A DNA stretch of 64,000 nucleotides, taken from positions 67,640,420-67,704,419 of the forward strand of contig OW388289.1 in NCBI GenBank assembly GCA_936450465.1. Reading direction: 5' to 3'. Each line of letters begins with the position of its first letter. Position 1 is the first letter of the stretch. Shown here piece after piece: positions 21,580 through 35,012 of this stretch. The notes beneath the pieces were generated by a model. It was given only the letters and a program-made list of their open reading frames with translations. It was not told the DNA's origin and made no database searches. The DNA comes from Gibbula magus (taxonomy: Eukaryota > Mollusca > Gastropoda > Trochida > Trochidae). The translations under genes and the position numbers were made by a program.

Positions 21580-24500
21580 ACCGCGACAGATCTGTTGGTG
21601 TCCTTTACATATAATGTTATTTGTTTTCACTTTACACGACCAAACTATTAATGTGATAGAATCGCCAAATGGGGAACAAACAAATGAAATGAGTGTACAA
21701 TTTTCGAATACTGCAGATGAGATCGTTTTAGTTTCACTCTTATTATGTGCCCACGCTACTGTAACTTCAGACTAATCGACTTTGTACTTATTGTATAACT
21801 ATAATCATATGTCTAAATGGATTAGTACAGTCTCCATTGTTTCTGCAAGAGATGGTAGAGCACAATGTCATACATGTACACAGACTAGACTGCACATAAA
21901 CTAATATATTGCCATGCTTAACGTGAGTTCACAGCTGTGAATGACATTCTCATTTCGGGACCCGGACATATACACTATGTTGTACACACACTCATGCATT
22001 TAGATAACACTGTATTGTGTACGCATTAAAACCTGTTTGCCACCTGTTTATCAGAAACAGGTGAATACGCATTAGATAATATATCTGTACATAAACTGCG
22101 ACCTCTGTGCTTAATCTTTCACATGTCCCTTCAAAGTCGGTCATGCTTCAAGTAATACAAACATACACTGAAGAGATATTGAACGCTCGAAGGATTTCAT
22201 GCTAAGGGGTATCGCCCTTTGGAATAGTATCAATGTGGAGGCTTTATCAATAGGAATAAGGTATTAGTTCAACCAGCATCTGTCGTACGTCCAGCGGTTT
22301 TATGAATAACCAATTACCCTCACATGCGAAACGTGACTAAGGGATAGTGATGCATACATTACTCTATTTTAAGCCGCAATATCATAAGCATAAATATGTA
22401 GTTCATGTTGAGAAGTAACTACGATTACTTTATAATGTATATTTGCTCTCTTGGGGAATACAGTTTGAGAAGTACTTATTTCATTATTAAAAGTGTGGTA
22501 TATATAATCACATAGCAATAAAGCTGACTTTCCCATACATGTACATTATATACCCATTTCAATTCGACTTCAAACGTATGTTACGTGTTATAGTTTACAC
22601 CGTATTTCAACACACACGTATCCCATGACATCTTAACATACCCTCAACACAACATTGCCCAATAGATGTCTATAACACTGGCCACTGACAGTGATATAGC
22701 ACTTTTAAAACTAGGACAGTTCTTATCTATGTAAACTTCTATCGGACAGGTAGAGTATAAGGTTACTTACCTGAGCAGACATAACATACTTAATTTATAC
22801 CTGTGATTGATTTGCACCAGGTGGGCATTATTTACGACTCTTATCTAACTGAGAAATGAGTAATACAAGGTAATCGATAATGCTTACCTGTACTTAAAGA
22901 GAGGTACTTGCTGTTGATTGGGACAATGGAGATAAACTATATTTCCTTTCTTCCCAAATGTATTTGGTTTACGTAAGTAAGTACAAGTGTCGTAATTAGT
23001 AATATTTATATACATCTAGATGTATGTTATTGCTCATGCATGGGGACGATAGGACAAACTAACTGTATCACCCTGAAAGTACGTTTTGTATGTTCATAGT
23101 GATAGTTTTTATAGTTAAACTATATTGAATAAGTTTACATTAAATGTCATATTTAACTATTTACTACCAATATCATATGTTTAAGACTGCACATAGATTG
23201 TACACGTCTCCAAGTATGCATACATATAACTGCCATGTTATCTTCGATAATAGATAGCAACTCGTGACAATATAAACACAAAATTGGTGATAAGTTATCA
23301 TGGACATTTGGTTCAGCGCACACAAAATTCAAGTCAACGTTAATACACCTCCATCTCATCCAAAGAGTCGTGTTGACAAGGTAACAATGTTGACAAATAC
23401 ACACACACTTGCAGCCTTCAATGCACACAATCATATCAGCAACATACATATATTCAGCATGTATACGGTATATGTATTTCCTCCCCAGATTACACTGTTA
23501 ATCTATGGATTGAAGTCTTCGCAAATCACAAATTACACATATATACAAAAGATAAACTTGATAATAACTACATGTATATTACTTAATCCACTTCAGGAAG
23601 CTTTACATAGCTATCCTACATTGCTAACCATAACATTGACTTTAGACATGTTCACATTCAGTTACATATTAATCAATTCCTGTAGCAGCAGCCCATATGT
23701 ACCCCACATAAACAATGATAAACACTAGAAAACCTATCACTACGTCCAATTATCAGGTGAAGGCTCATACAGTATATAGGCAGTTTAGCCTGCATAGTCT
23801 TGCTCATCAGCTTACCTTGTCTATTTGCTGCTGGCTATTTGACCCTCTGGCTTAGTGTGCTGGTAGGGTGTCGCTTTAGACGATCTATTTGAACAGACTG
23901 AAGGATGTCAATGTACCCGTTTCTATCGCTAGCCTATCGAACATGCCTAAGCGTATTTAAAACTGGGTAAATACCCCCTACTTATTATCCAGCAGTCCGC
24001 TTTGTGCCTTGCTCCGAATATATTTCAAGCAGCCGATTTAAAATTCGTCTGGTGCGTTTGTATTGACAATTGATATATGTTCCACAAACCGGGGACATCG
24101 ATATGACACCGGGTGTCACGATATGTCAGTTAGACTCTGGTTGTCACGAAATGAGACGATTGAAGTCACTGGATACAATACACGAATTGTTGTGTGATAA
24201 ACATAGTGACATGACATGCATCGTTCGTGTGTATTAGTCAATCATGAACTGTTGAAGGGAGATTGCAGTGCAAGTCTGTAATGTTATACCTAATAAGTCT
24301 ATTTTTTACGGAAATAGAATATAATGCTGTGTATACTGGACATGTGTGACAGTAGATGATAGTTTCATGTTGCTCTGATATACACTCACGGTTATAACAT
24401 GAATGTCGACTTTATCTGGCAGAACTATTTTGTGTGTCACTGTTGAAAGATATTGCTTCTCCTCGTGGGCAACTCATTTTATTTATCAAACTCAAATTTC

Positions 24501-25668
24501 CAAATACTCACATGCAATCCCGAACGTCCAGCATACTATTTGTAATGTTTGAAAACATAAATATCCTATTAAACCAGATGTTATATGCTGTTAACTTAAT
24601 TAATGATAGTCGTAACACATGTATTCTAAATTTGACCAATATGATTAAATGAATAATTTAATTAAAATAAGCGTTTCAAATTTCATTTTATATATAATTA
24701 AAACATAGTTCGTAAGTAATTGACAATATTTTCCAATATCATATTTACTGATAAATGGAATATAAATATTTATCATATAATGGAGGGTGTTATCGATGCA
24801 ATAAAGCAATCTGATAAACTTGGTATCCAAATCTGATAAATATGCAAAACAGGTCAAAGGTCAAATACACGAACTACTTTCGCAGAATTCCACTCGTTTC
24901 ATGCGAATCCTAAAACTGTTTACGAATTGTTGAAAAGCGTAACCGGGAGTTTACCCGAGTATTTCCGCTTGATATTCGAAAACACGAAATCATCTGATAG
25001 TACACTTAGTCTGACACTATGTGCATTTATAGTGTTAAAAAAGTCAAGATAATTGTAGATTTGTTTTAAAAACCATTCAAAACTTCAGTGCGCTATTGAC
25101 CAAGAGCAACAAGTAGCTGCAGTGTCCTGTGTACAAAATTAATCTCGATGTGTCGGTGTGTGACCTACCGACGCGCCGAGTCGATCGCATTAGCATTTTG
25201 GTTGTTCTTGAGGGATGAGTACAGGCTATTAGGTACATTAATAGGTACTTATTGTCATTAACAAAGGAAACAACCCCACCTCACAAATAATTACCTTTAA
25301 AATGCGAAAGATACTGGTTATGCAGCAATCCGAATCAACACGGCAACGCAGCTTCCAAAACGTTGAAACTAGAGTTACTTCCCTTGTTCTAGCAACGTGA
25401 TCAAATTATTATTAGTGCTTTAGATAGATGCTTATGAACTGATTGACAATATCTCCATGAAGAAATTAATATTAAACCAGGGGCGGTTGGTTTTTGAAGG
25501 AATCGCGCACATGTGGTTTTACATTGTTTTAATTAAGAACTATTTAGGCACTTCACAGCCGATGTCGTGACCATCACTTTGATGTACCGTCAGGGATATT
25601 ACTCCGCTAAAACTAGGTCAATTCTCTTTCCACTTTTACTACAAAAACACGCTTATTTTAATAATGAC
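21580..25668. other. Upstream flank of SDR copy 2, no gene recognised
   Basis: Probable promoter side of SDR copy 2 nearest the gene. Small open frames here have no recognisable family and no convincing splice partners. No repeat with clear ends was found. Confidence 0.4.
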
Positions 25669-25840
25669 ATATATGATAAAGAGATTATTAACCTCGTGTG
25701 TTTCCGTATCATTAATATCATATATTTGGAATAAAAAATAATGTATTATGCTCGCCAGAGGCTCGCATAATACAATTTTTATTCCAAAAATATGATATTA
25801 ATGATACGGAAACACACTTGGTTAATAATCTCTATATATT
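25669..25840. mobile_element. Fold-back (hairpin) element B
   Basis: About 80-bp arms, nearly perfect inverted copies. The shared core is AGAGATTATTAACC, GTGTGTTTCCGTATCATTAA and TATCATAT. The centre is GCTCGCCAGAGGCTCGC flanked by TGTATTATG/CATAATACA. Non-coding. Same design as the hairpins at 8.7 and 53.5 kb: long AT-rich arms with a GC-rich mini-palindrome at the tip. Confidence 0.78.
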
Positions 25841-28800
25841 AATGCGTGAATATTTGATAGTATTGTTTAGCTTTGTGGGTGTTATTAATGTAACATGTCG
25901 TTGTAATTATGATATACGATTATGTGTGTGTGTGAATGTGTAAAACTGACACGATTTACTCTCATTACGATTGTCTTATTTCGACTGATTTTACAAAAAC
26001 ATTTTTGCAAAAAACAAAGATTGTTTCAACGCGAAAATCCTTTTATTCAATTGTATTTCCTTAAGTATATCAATATCTTAGTCTGCGTCTGTGCTGTGTC
26101 AGGTTATATATGATATTTTCAGATTGAATCAATGTATGGTTAGGCTTGTGACTAACGTTATATTTTGGGGAACTTTACTCATGTACGATTAGAATACAAC
26201 CCAATAAAGAATGACGAGTACATGCTATCAATGAGTCGGAATACTTCAAATAAGTTGCAGCATCTGAGTATGAGAATTATTTCCAAGTTCAGTGGAACAA
26301 ATAGAGCACTCAGCTGTTTCTAATGCATACAGGGACATGTAAATAAAATCATTTATGCTTTTAGGGTTTATTTGGTATTTACAAAGAAGACGTGATCAGG
26401 GGTTTTATATATATTTCCTGCATTCTTTTAAAAACATTTAAGTGAAAATTATATTTGTAGTTTGGTTAACAACTAGATCAATACAGCATGTTAGATCTAT
26501 TGAGTAAATACCCCACTATTTCCGGGTTCCGCCCCTTATCTTCGATCATGCTAAAACATGCGAAGCTACCTCCGTTACCGACGCGTTCACATACCCACCA
26601 CATGCCCTACTCACCAAGCCACCGTCTATGTCCCATACGACCCTCACAATCAACTTTTTTTCTTCAAATCTCAAAATTTTTAAATTCAACCACCATCCGT
26701 TTTTGACCGTGGCCTCTGACACTGACAGTCATCTGACAAAAGCTGGTGTTATTCCCGGTTATCCGACTGGACTAGAACGTCTAGCAGTCTGTATCTGAAA
26801 CTGCCAACTTATTTTATTGCATTAAAACGGAACCAGGAGGTGCGATTACCGTGTCAAATGACATTGCGTAATCATGAAAACAAATTGTTTTCGTTTTCGG
26901 TTTCCGTTTCCTCCAAGAGTAGAATATTTCGACATATTAGTTATATGCATTGTAGACGTGCGACTAGCAATACACGAAGTCGAATGTGGCACTTGCCACA
27001 TTTATATTTCCTTATTTAACCATTTCCTTTATTTCATTTAAGTGTCACTCACCAGTTACATGTTAAAATAAAGTCAAATGAATGCATCACAGTAGAAACT
27101 GACAACCAGCCACACAGGGCTTATGAGACACTATTCTTACACAATAATATACATATGTACAACAAATGACAGTAAAATACACAAGTAAGGATAAATAAAT
27201 AGAACTACATCTTTTTATAAAACATTTTTTTGACTGTATTAGCTAAAACTTTGGCACCTTCAGCTTCATAAACGTACGCGTTCACAATACACTAAACGCC
27301 AAAAGAAACGTTACCCCACTTCCTTTTTTAATAACTTTTTAAGTATCAAAGCCGGATATTTAATAAATGAATAGTTCAAAAGAAAGCTAAATGACGTAGC
27401 TTTATGCTAATCACACTTTTTAAAATTTCCAGTTTTCGACCAGGCTGGTAGTAACAAATAAATGTGATTTAGATGTCAAGAAGAAGTTGAAAGTAAACTT
27501 TTACGTTTGTGACTAGACAAAAAGGTTATATGCTTTACATCATAACCCCTAAACGATAAAAATACTGTTATTGAGTAAGTTTAAGTGTGAAACTTATGAA
27601 ATATGTTTTTCTAGTCATTAAAGATCTTTTCTCTTAATTTACCTTAGTGAAAATGAGTTTACTGTGTTGTCAAATGACTTAATAGTATTAAGGAACACAG
27701 ATGATTATTTATGTGAACATGTTTGCTTGGAAATGAAAACTTTTAATTTTTTTGTCTATCACCCAAACGCATTATAACTCAAATGTAGCAAAATTCAAGC
27801 AGCATTTGCATGAACTGGATGCTTCTCCTGGGTGCCCTCTGATAAATACTTCCTGAAAATTACATTTTGAAACTTATAAAATGTATTGTTTAAAAAGGAG
27901 CTACAGAGCCAATTGCTCTATGTTTATTGTGCTGCAGTGACAGACGGCATGTGTATGACACAATATAATCAAGCAAGCAGTGTAGATGTACCCTGCGGTG
28001 TTTTCAACATTTTTATTTTTGCCATTTTCAGTGGAAATTCAGTCAAATTCCGTGCACTCACAAACAGTAAGCCTTGACCCAATCAGATTTGGTATGTGAT
28101 TTATATTTGCATTTAGAAAAGTGCAATATCGAATTTGTATCACCAATAAAACTCTAGAATGTATGGCTTAGCTCACAGAACTTAGAATATTGACCAATAA
28201 TTTAGGCGCTGAGTTCATTACCACTGACAATGGCATTTTCCAAAAACAAAACAGTGCAGTAATGAAGGATTGGAATAAAGCTTCGTTATCAGTCTTATTG
28301 TTCCCCACTTAGTGGGGAATATAGTTGACTCCGTCTGCTTGGTATGTTTAATATCTCTCCTAAATTTATATCCTAAATCAACCATAAAGCGGATGCCAAA
28401 AACATCTGTGTCTCACAAGGACATGTTTTTGTATTTTTGATCGATGCTGAGGAACTGAATGCGAGATTCTATAAAGAGTAAGTTCACTGGATTATCAACA
28501 TTTTATAAAGTGCAACTGGTATAAATGCCGGAGCTTGTGGATAACATTATTTACGAAATCTTGAGTTCACTAGATTGTTACCGGTTTGGACAGTGCTAGT
28601 TAAACTACCAAAAATATATACCACAGCTTGTCGACATGAATAACGAAGCTAAACGTTAACACAATTATTAATACGTATTTAACTTATGGTTCTACTGAGA
28701 AGTATTAATCAAACATTAAACCAAACTATGAACAGAAAGATACATAAGAAAACATCAGGTGGGGGGTTTATACTCAGAAATGTATTGCTAAATTAAGTTA

Positions 28801-28914
28801 ATACACGTGTATGTTTATTGCAACTATCATTTAATAGGTAGTATTCATCCAATATACATGGTCATGGACCATACTATTCTGTGAATTCCAATATATGTGA
28901 TGCTGGAAAACTCG
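25841..28914. other. No gene recognised; one Tc1-like end
   Basis: At 27289-27312 CACTAAACGCCAAAAGAAAC resembles the ends of the Tc1-type elements at 12.4 and 57.2 kb, but I did not find a partner end. At 28299-28319 TTCCCCACTTAGTGGGGAA is a short palindrome. Otherwise unassigned. Confidence 0.4.
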
Positions 28915-29030
28915 GGCCATGTTCTCTTGAACGCGATTGCTCAATGTAGCGCTGCGTAGCAAAGGGAGCAGGCCTCGAGGTATCGCTCCACGTCGTTCAA
29001 GAGGGAATGAGTGCTCAATTGAACGATTTA
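28915..29030. repeat. Imperfect inverted repeat
   Basis: TTCTCTTGAACG near 28921 is answered by CGTTCAAGAGGGAA near 29000, around a GC-richer interior. A second TTGAACG follows at 29030. Possibly a degraded fold-back element. Confidence 0.4.
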
Positions 29031-29470
29031 ATCGCTCACTGTTATGAAACAGACGGCAGGAACATATCGATTGATGAAGCGTCCGTAAAATATCTTAACG
29101 AAGGTTTCAACGGATCTTTCAGGCTTGATGTTAACATAACTATAAGTATATCTTTATATACACGCTATTACCTGAAATGAACATGTTTCTAATTTTAGTA
29201 GCTTTTATACGACATGTGCTATTATTTATTACAAACTTTATATCATTGCAACCGTAACATTATTCAATACATAAGTTACCAAAATACTGACGAGGAACAG
29301 GCATTTCTTACAGAGTACATCCTAATAGCGTTGACACATCTTTGATAGGTGGTTCTCTACATGTACCACTGCTACGCCTTTGTTGAACAGAGTGCATTAC
29401 ATGCTCTGCAATTAATGTTTCAAAAGTGACACAAACCTTTTTACATTTCATATGTCACATATAAGCCCTC

Positions 29471-30016
29471 TTAAGCCCTGTTTATACGGCGAGCGTTTGC
29501 ATATGAGTAAAGCATTACACATATGCAAATTTGCTCATATGAGCAAAATTCGCCGCATGGACGCATTTGCACATATGTATATTTTACTACCGTAAGCAAT
29601 TTTTTCACTACCATAAGCAAATTTGCACCTAGTCAGGGGCAGGTGCAAATGTTTACTACCGTGAGTAAATATGGTATTTTCACTTTTTTCACTATATTGG
29701 ATAATCTCCTTCTTGCACGCGATGACCTTTAAAATCTGTCTGATTATTCGATTTTCATTATATAATTAGGGCGATATAGCCAAACAATGTTGACAAATAT
29801 AAATTAATGTCATTTATTTAATTTACATCTAAAAAATATTAATTGGCATGTTTTAGGAATTCTCCATTCATATATTAAAATAGTTGGAAGCCCATTTGCT
29901 TAGGAAGAAATTAAACGCATATGAACGCATATTAAATTTACTTCTTCTCACGTGTGTATATTACTACCGTAAGCAATATTGCATATGTGCAAAGTTCGCC
30001 GTATAAACAGGGCTTT
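29471..30016. mobile_element. MITE with AAGCCCTGTTTATACGGCGA termini
   Basis: Near-perfect terminal inverted repeats, TTAAGCCCTGTTTATACGGC at the left and the complement ending GGGCTTTA at the right. Subterminal direct and inverted repeats recur: TACTACCGTAAGCAA four times with variants, and GCATATGTGCAAA in both orientations. No transposase. Repeated subterminal motifs are typical of transposase-binding arrays; superfamily not assigned. Confidence 0.78.
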
Positions 30017-30204
30017 AGATGTTCACCTGTTTAACTTCTTAAAAGGAACACTCTACATCTCTGCACAATTACGGTTTATATAGTATCGGGCAAAACGAAT
30101 GAGATAACTTTGAATACAACTCCTTAATTTTAGTTTGACAAACATGTAGATTTATGAAAATTGTCACATATGTAGATAATATATTTCCAAATTGTTTAAA
30201 ATAG

Positions 30205-30861
30205 GACAATAGCCTGTCAGGCCGCTATTTCGCCCTGCCGAGACATGGAATAAACCAGATCGTCTTTGAGTTCCTCACATAGCTCGATCGACTTTTCATG
30301 ACTCGCTCGTTTCTAATCTGCAATATATTTTTGTTCTAACTATTCAAATGTGTCCTCAAAGATTTGCCAAACCTTTGCAATGGGGTTCAGATCTGGTGAA
30401 ACGACAAGAAAATTATACTCTGCATGCCATTTCACGAAATTCATGTTTTGGTGTGCGCGTAAGTGCAAACACAGTCATAGTCTTGTTGTATAACAAACAA
30501 ATGTCCACTTTATTCAGTATTTAGATCCGGCACACCCATTTGTAAAAGTTTATAGTACTTCCTCTAATCAATGCGATATGTAAAGAACGGCATTGAACCT
30601 AAATTTCCAATCTCATCCGCGCCATCTGAGACAGCGAAAACTTTGATTCCGGCTTGCACTGGAAACTCACTGCAACTTGAAATCTGACAATAAGTCTATA
30701 TGATGATTCTCTAAAGACAACCCCGATTGTTTCTGTAACTTTCTAACTGATTTCAACCCTTTGTCATAAAAATCGTGAAGTCCATATATTGCCTCCGTTT
30801 TCAACATCACGTCGGTAACTAGGAAGTCGTCTGCTACAGCGTTGTCACGTGACTCTACCAA
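30205..30861 (-). pseudogene. Decayed Tc1-like transposase
   Basis: Minus-strand frames carry the two C-terminal catalytic landmarks of a DD34E transposase: VIQQDYD near plus 30490, and after a frameshift VVSPDLNPIAKVWQIFED near plus 30350-30410. About 34 residues separate the D from the position that should be E, which here is A. Upstream pieces include a 64-codon frame (30667-30861). Several stops and frameshifts; no terminal repeats found. An old inactive copy. Confidence 0.6.
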
Positions 30862-32764
30862 ACAACAGGGGAGGTAATGCTGAGAACATCATACCTATGT
30901 CAGAAATGCAGAGTATTAACAAACCATGGTTGAAAACACTGAGCGGCAACGCAAAAACTACTTTTGAAATTTGTCTGATTGTTTTTGCTCTATACTAAAT
31001 GTGAAACCATGGTATCAAAAACTATAATTAACAACCACAACGTGTTTACCCTTATTGTGCTACTTTTCATCTGATCTAGGACGACCACTTCTGCGAAATA
31101 CCATATTTTACATCACACAAACTATAAAAAAAACGTTATGTTCCTTTGAGCAGAGCAGCACCATCATCAGAACCAGACATAACATACGTAAACATACATC
31201 AACCACATCTGGACAATCTTGAGATATGAAAATACCATTCCACATGCATTAACGATAACCGATTAATGAAAAGAAGACATATACAACGCAACCGAGCTAA
31301 ATTTCCGATATTCAATCGGAAATGCCCTGTTTTTCCATTAGGTGTTGCACAAGCATGGCTCCAAACGAAACCAATGGAGTTATCATTCACAAAGCGATCT
31401 ACTACTCCTCAATGAAATATACTTACAGACAAGACCCAACTTTATAATCAAACTTTCGAGCTATAATTGCTACTTTTGGAAGCACATACGTTGGGCAATT
31501 AAAACGTTTCATTTTGTACGTGTACAATGCAATATTCGTCGCATAGTCGTTAAATCCATGATGATATATAATCATAAACGTTCTAATCACGTCAAAATAC
31601 CAACTGCGAGCGCTGTTTTACATGTAATACATACTGCAGAATTAAATCACAGTGGTTTCTCTTTCGATTAAAACAAACACATAACAATCGCTGCATTATT
31701 TCTTAAGTTATGACAATTTAAACATTATTTTTATTCGTCAAACTTCAGTGGGCCAAAATGGGTGTCTCAGAAATACATCGATAACATCGAGAAAAAAGTC
31801 GATATTTCATTCCAAGCAAAAACAATCAATCTCGAAAAGAGGTTTCACCTATCACTTTATATCCCTGATACATTTGACATACTTAAATCGTCCGTGGTAT
31901 CTTACCGTAACAACTTTATTGCAACTTTATAGTAACTACAAGCAAATCTTAGAGCCACCTCCACCATCTTGGAGGAAGTGACCTAAATTTCCAACTACAG
32001 ATACGGACTGAGTAAACAGCATTCAGCTGATTGATATCAATTTAAAAAAATAGCAAATTAGCTGAGAACTGTAAATTCAGTGTTTTGGAAATGTAGGTCA
32101 ACATACGTCACTTCCTCCATTCTGACATACATGTTCCTGATTGTTATATCATCAGTTACAATCGAAGTTCGACTTCAAATTCAAATTCTATTGATATTAC
32201 CATTGCAATTTAGATCTGGAAAATTGATAGTGGCCTCCGGATTAAAACACATCTAAGCAAACCGTGCATACGGTACATGTTTTACGAATTTATCCCTGGG
32301 ATAATGATATTTGACCAAGACCAAGTCTTCAGATCTTTTGAGATTGATCACACTCCGTCATTTTATGTGGTTTCACTAGGCGACCAAAGAATTAATATAT
32401 GAGCTTTACCTACGGCACATTGACAAACTGTTTACACAATCTATTTCCTTTGTTGATCCCACACATTATGTTGGTAGTTTAGCCTAAAGCGTCAATATCT
32501 GTTCTGTAAAGTGCAACCTATTTTTCATCAGGAACAAAGCATAAAATGATTAGGAAGATAATCATTTCCATAAATTTATTCTAGCAATAATATATAGGGA
32601 ATAGTTTTATTACTTAAGTCAACATGTCTAAAGTCATTCACATGATATGTGACACAATATTAGATGTGTTAAACCAACTTTGCGGACTTGGTTACCTCAT
32701 AGACATCTTGAAATATATTACAAAACCTCTGGCGTTATTATGTTCCAAAAAGTGTCGCTCGTTT
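30862..32764. other. No gene recognised
   Basis: AT-rich, with short open frames of no recognisable family. No clear repeats. Confidence 0.4.
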
Positions 32765-32861
32765 TATAGGATATCTCACGAGCTTCCCCTTTCATATCAA
32801 GTTTGTTATTGCATGAGGGACATTTACGTGATATGAAAGGGGAAAGAGTTTTGTCTCCTAT
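32765..32861. repeat. Small fold-back element D
   Basis: CTTCCCCTTTCATATCA near 32783 pairs with TGATATGAAAGGGGAAAG near 32829 around a ~30-nt loop. The outer ATAGGA and TCCTAT extend the stem imperfectly. Confidence 0.6.
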
Positions 32862-33458
32862 TTATTACCAGCTTGTACTTCATAAGCTTTATTGTATTTT
32901 AGAATATATTCGTGTTGTCCCTATAAAGGAACGGAACATCGGAGTAATATCAACTCACAGCACAGCATCTATAATTTAGACGTTAAATATTCACCCTTTT
33001 AAAATCAATCCATTCTATAATTCGTGATGTATTGTATGGCCAAAAAAAACCAGCTGCACTAGTCATTCTGAAGGCAGCATACGCAATATACAATCTCCCT
33101 GCTCGAGGACAGGAGATGAGAGTTATCCGTCCTTTGAATAACGTTATGTCATGGCTGCCGTCATTCGCATGTTTGCCGTCGTCGAAATGTGTAAATAACT
33201 TAAAACAACCTCATTAAATGTAAGTTTAAATGAACATCACCGTTGAAATGCCTTTCCTTTCGGTCTTGTGAGTATAAAGTCACTCTGTACCCTTAGATAC
33301 GTACAGATAACGTTTCGTTGCAACGTAATTCCCAACGGTAACACAGAGATCAAACACTCTTGCTGCATTCTCAACTTTGTATTTGTTAATTATTCATTAA
33401 CATACATTATTGCGCTGAGTACGATTTCATGAATTAATTGAAAAATGAAATAAGCATT
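32862..33458. other. No gene recognised
   Basis: Unassigned sequence up to the LINE target site. Confidence 0.4.
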
Positions 33459-33472
33459 AATTATAGTCTATA
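33459..33472. repeat. LINE target-site duplication, left
   Basis: AATTATAGTCTATA, identical to 36831-36844 at the other end of the LINE. Confidence 0.9.
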
Positions 33473-33741
33473 TTGATCTTAATTGACTTTGAAAAAGCTT
33501 TTGATACAGTTTCAAAAGATTTCATCAATTCTGTGTTATCAAAATTTGGTTTTGGTCCTGAAATTATTCGCTGGATAAATATTTTAACTTATGAAACATC
33601 TTCATGTGTTATACAGAATTGGCATCTCTCTGAATTCTTCCCCAATGAAAGGGGTTGTAGACAAGGTGATCCTATATCACCTTATCTCTTTCTTTTTGTA
33701 GCGGAAATCATTGGATGCATGATAAGACAGAATGTTGACAT
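33473..33741 (+). pseudogene. LINE reverse transcriptase, part before the mariner
   Basis: Open from the truncation point to the mariner. Contains FEKAFDTV (first palm aspartate) and RGCRQGDPISPYLFLF. The reading frame stops making sense exactly at the mariner TA. Confidence 0.85.
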
Positions 33742-33742
33742 A

Positions 33743-33768
33743 CGAGGGGCGTTCAATAAGTGTTGCAA
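33743..33768 (+). repeat. Mariner left terminal inverted repeat
   Basis: 26 bp, begins CGAGGGGCGTTCAATAAGTG; exact complement of 35013-35038. Confidence 0.95.
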
Positions 33769-33916
33769 GCGGGGCATTGGTGTTTACATAAACAGTGTCA
33801 GCTTATAGCAGGTGTTACTATAGTCAAAACATAACATTGACACATGTCAAAACAATTTCTAGACATAACAATTATTTAGATATAATAGCTGCGCTGACCT
33901 AGGGGTCTCACTAATC

Positions 33917-34972
33917 ATGGATTCTCTCAAACATGAACAACGCGCTGTGATCAAGTTCCTTACTAAAGAGGGATGCAAAGCTACAGAAATACATAATCGT
34001 ATGTGTAATGTGATGGGTAAGGATGCTCCTAACTTTTCAATAGTTTGTCGCTGGTCTCTTCAGTTCAAGCGGGGCAGGGAGTCCTTAGACGATGACCCAC
34101 GGTCAGGCAGGCCATCTGAAGTCACCCGACCGGAAGTTATTGCCGCTATCGAAAGACGAATTTTAGCTGACCGCCGTGTTAAAGTTTCTGAACTGTCTTT
34201 GGAATTCCAGATATCAGTTGGAAGTGTTGAAAAAATAATTCATGACCATCTTGGTATGTCCAAGGTATCTGCAAGATGGGTACCCAGAAACCTCACAGCA
34301 CAAGATCGCCAGAAAAGAACCGAAAGTTGCATGGAGCTCCTGGATCGGTTTAATGCGGATGAAGCCAGGTTTTTGTCTCGTCTGGTGACAGGTGACGAAA
34401 CCTGGATCCACCACTGGGACCCGGAAACTAAACTGGAATCCAAGCAATGGAGGCACCCGAGTTCACCGCCTCCCCTGAAGTTTCGCACTCAAACATCAGC
34501 TGGCAAGGTTATGGCGACAATCTTTTGGGATGCAAAAGGCATATTATTAATTGATTACTTGCCAACCAAAACTACAATGAATGGTCAATATTATGCCAAC
34601 CTAATGCAAGAATTGCGAAAGACAATTCGACAGAAACGCCGTGGAATGTTGACACGTGGTGTTCTGATTTTGCATGACAACGCTCCAGTCCACAAGTCAA
34701 GAGTTGCACAGGCCGCTATACGTGATTGTGGATTCGAACAGCTTAACCATCCACCCTACAGCCCAGACCTAGCCCCCAGTGACTACTTCCTGTTCAGAAA
34801 CCTGAAATCCGCCCTACGTGGAAGGCACTTCCGGGATGACGAAGACGTCAAAGCTGCCACAGAGGCGTGGTTAGGGGGGCAAACGGAAGACTTCTACAAA
34901 AGCGGCATCAAAAGTCTAAAAGAGAAATGGAATAAGTGTATTGAGGTGAAGGGTAACTATATTGAAAAATAA
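33917..34972 (+). CDS. Mariner transposase, DD34D, intact
   Basis: 351 residues from ATG to TAA with no break; family proteins are about 345. Residues 1-110 form the paired helix-turn-helix DNA-binding region, with SGRPS at 63-67. The linker motif WVPRNL is at 121-126 (mariner WVPHEL-like). Catalytic residues: D160 in VTGDETW, D254 in LHDNAPVH, D289 in SPDLAPSDYFLF, with 34 residues between the last two, which is the mariner signature. HPPYSPDLAPSDYFLF is strongly conserved in the family. The enzyme cuts and joins DNA at the terminal repeats and targets TA. ATG lies 174 bp inside the element. Whether it is active cannot be told, but nothing visible inactivates it. Confidence 0.95.
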   Translation: MDSLKHEQRAVIKFLTKEGCKATEIHNRMCNVMGKDAPNFSIVCRWSLQFKRGRESLDDDPRSGRPSEVTRPEVIAAIERRILADRRVKVSELSLEFQISVGSVEKIIHDHLGMSKVSARWVPRNLTAQDRQKRTESCMELLDRFNADEARFLSRLVTGDETWIHHWDPETKLESKQWRHPSSPPPLKFRTQTSAGKVMATIFWDAKGILLIDYLPTKTTMNGQYYANLMQELRKTIRQKRRGMLTRGVLILHDNAPVHKSRVAQAAIRDCGFEQLNHPPYSPDLAPSDYFLFRNLKSALRGRHFRDDEDVKAATEAWLGGQTEDFYKSGIKSLKEKWNKCIEVKGNYIEK

Positions 34973-35012
34973 AAGTAAAAAATTGACTACGCGGGTTGGT
35001 TTTATATTGAAG

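Noticed and set aside
34214..34488. Two minus-strand frames inside the mariner
   Set aside because: Antisense shadows of the transposase.
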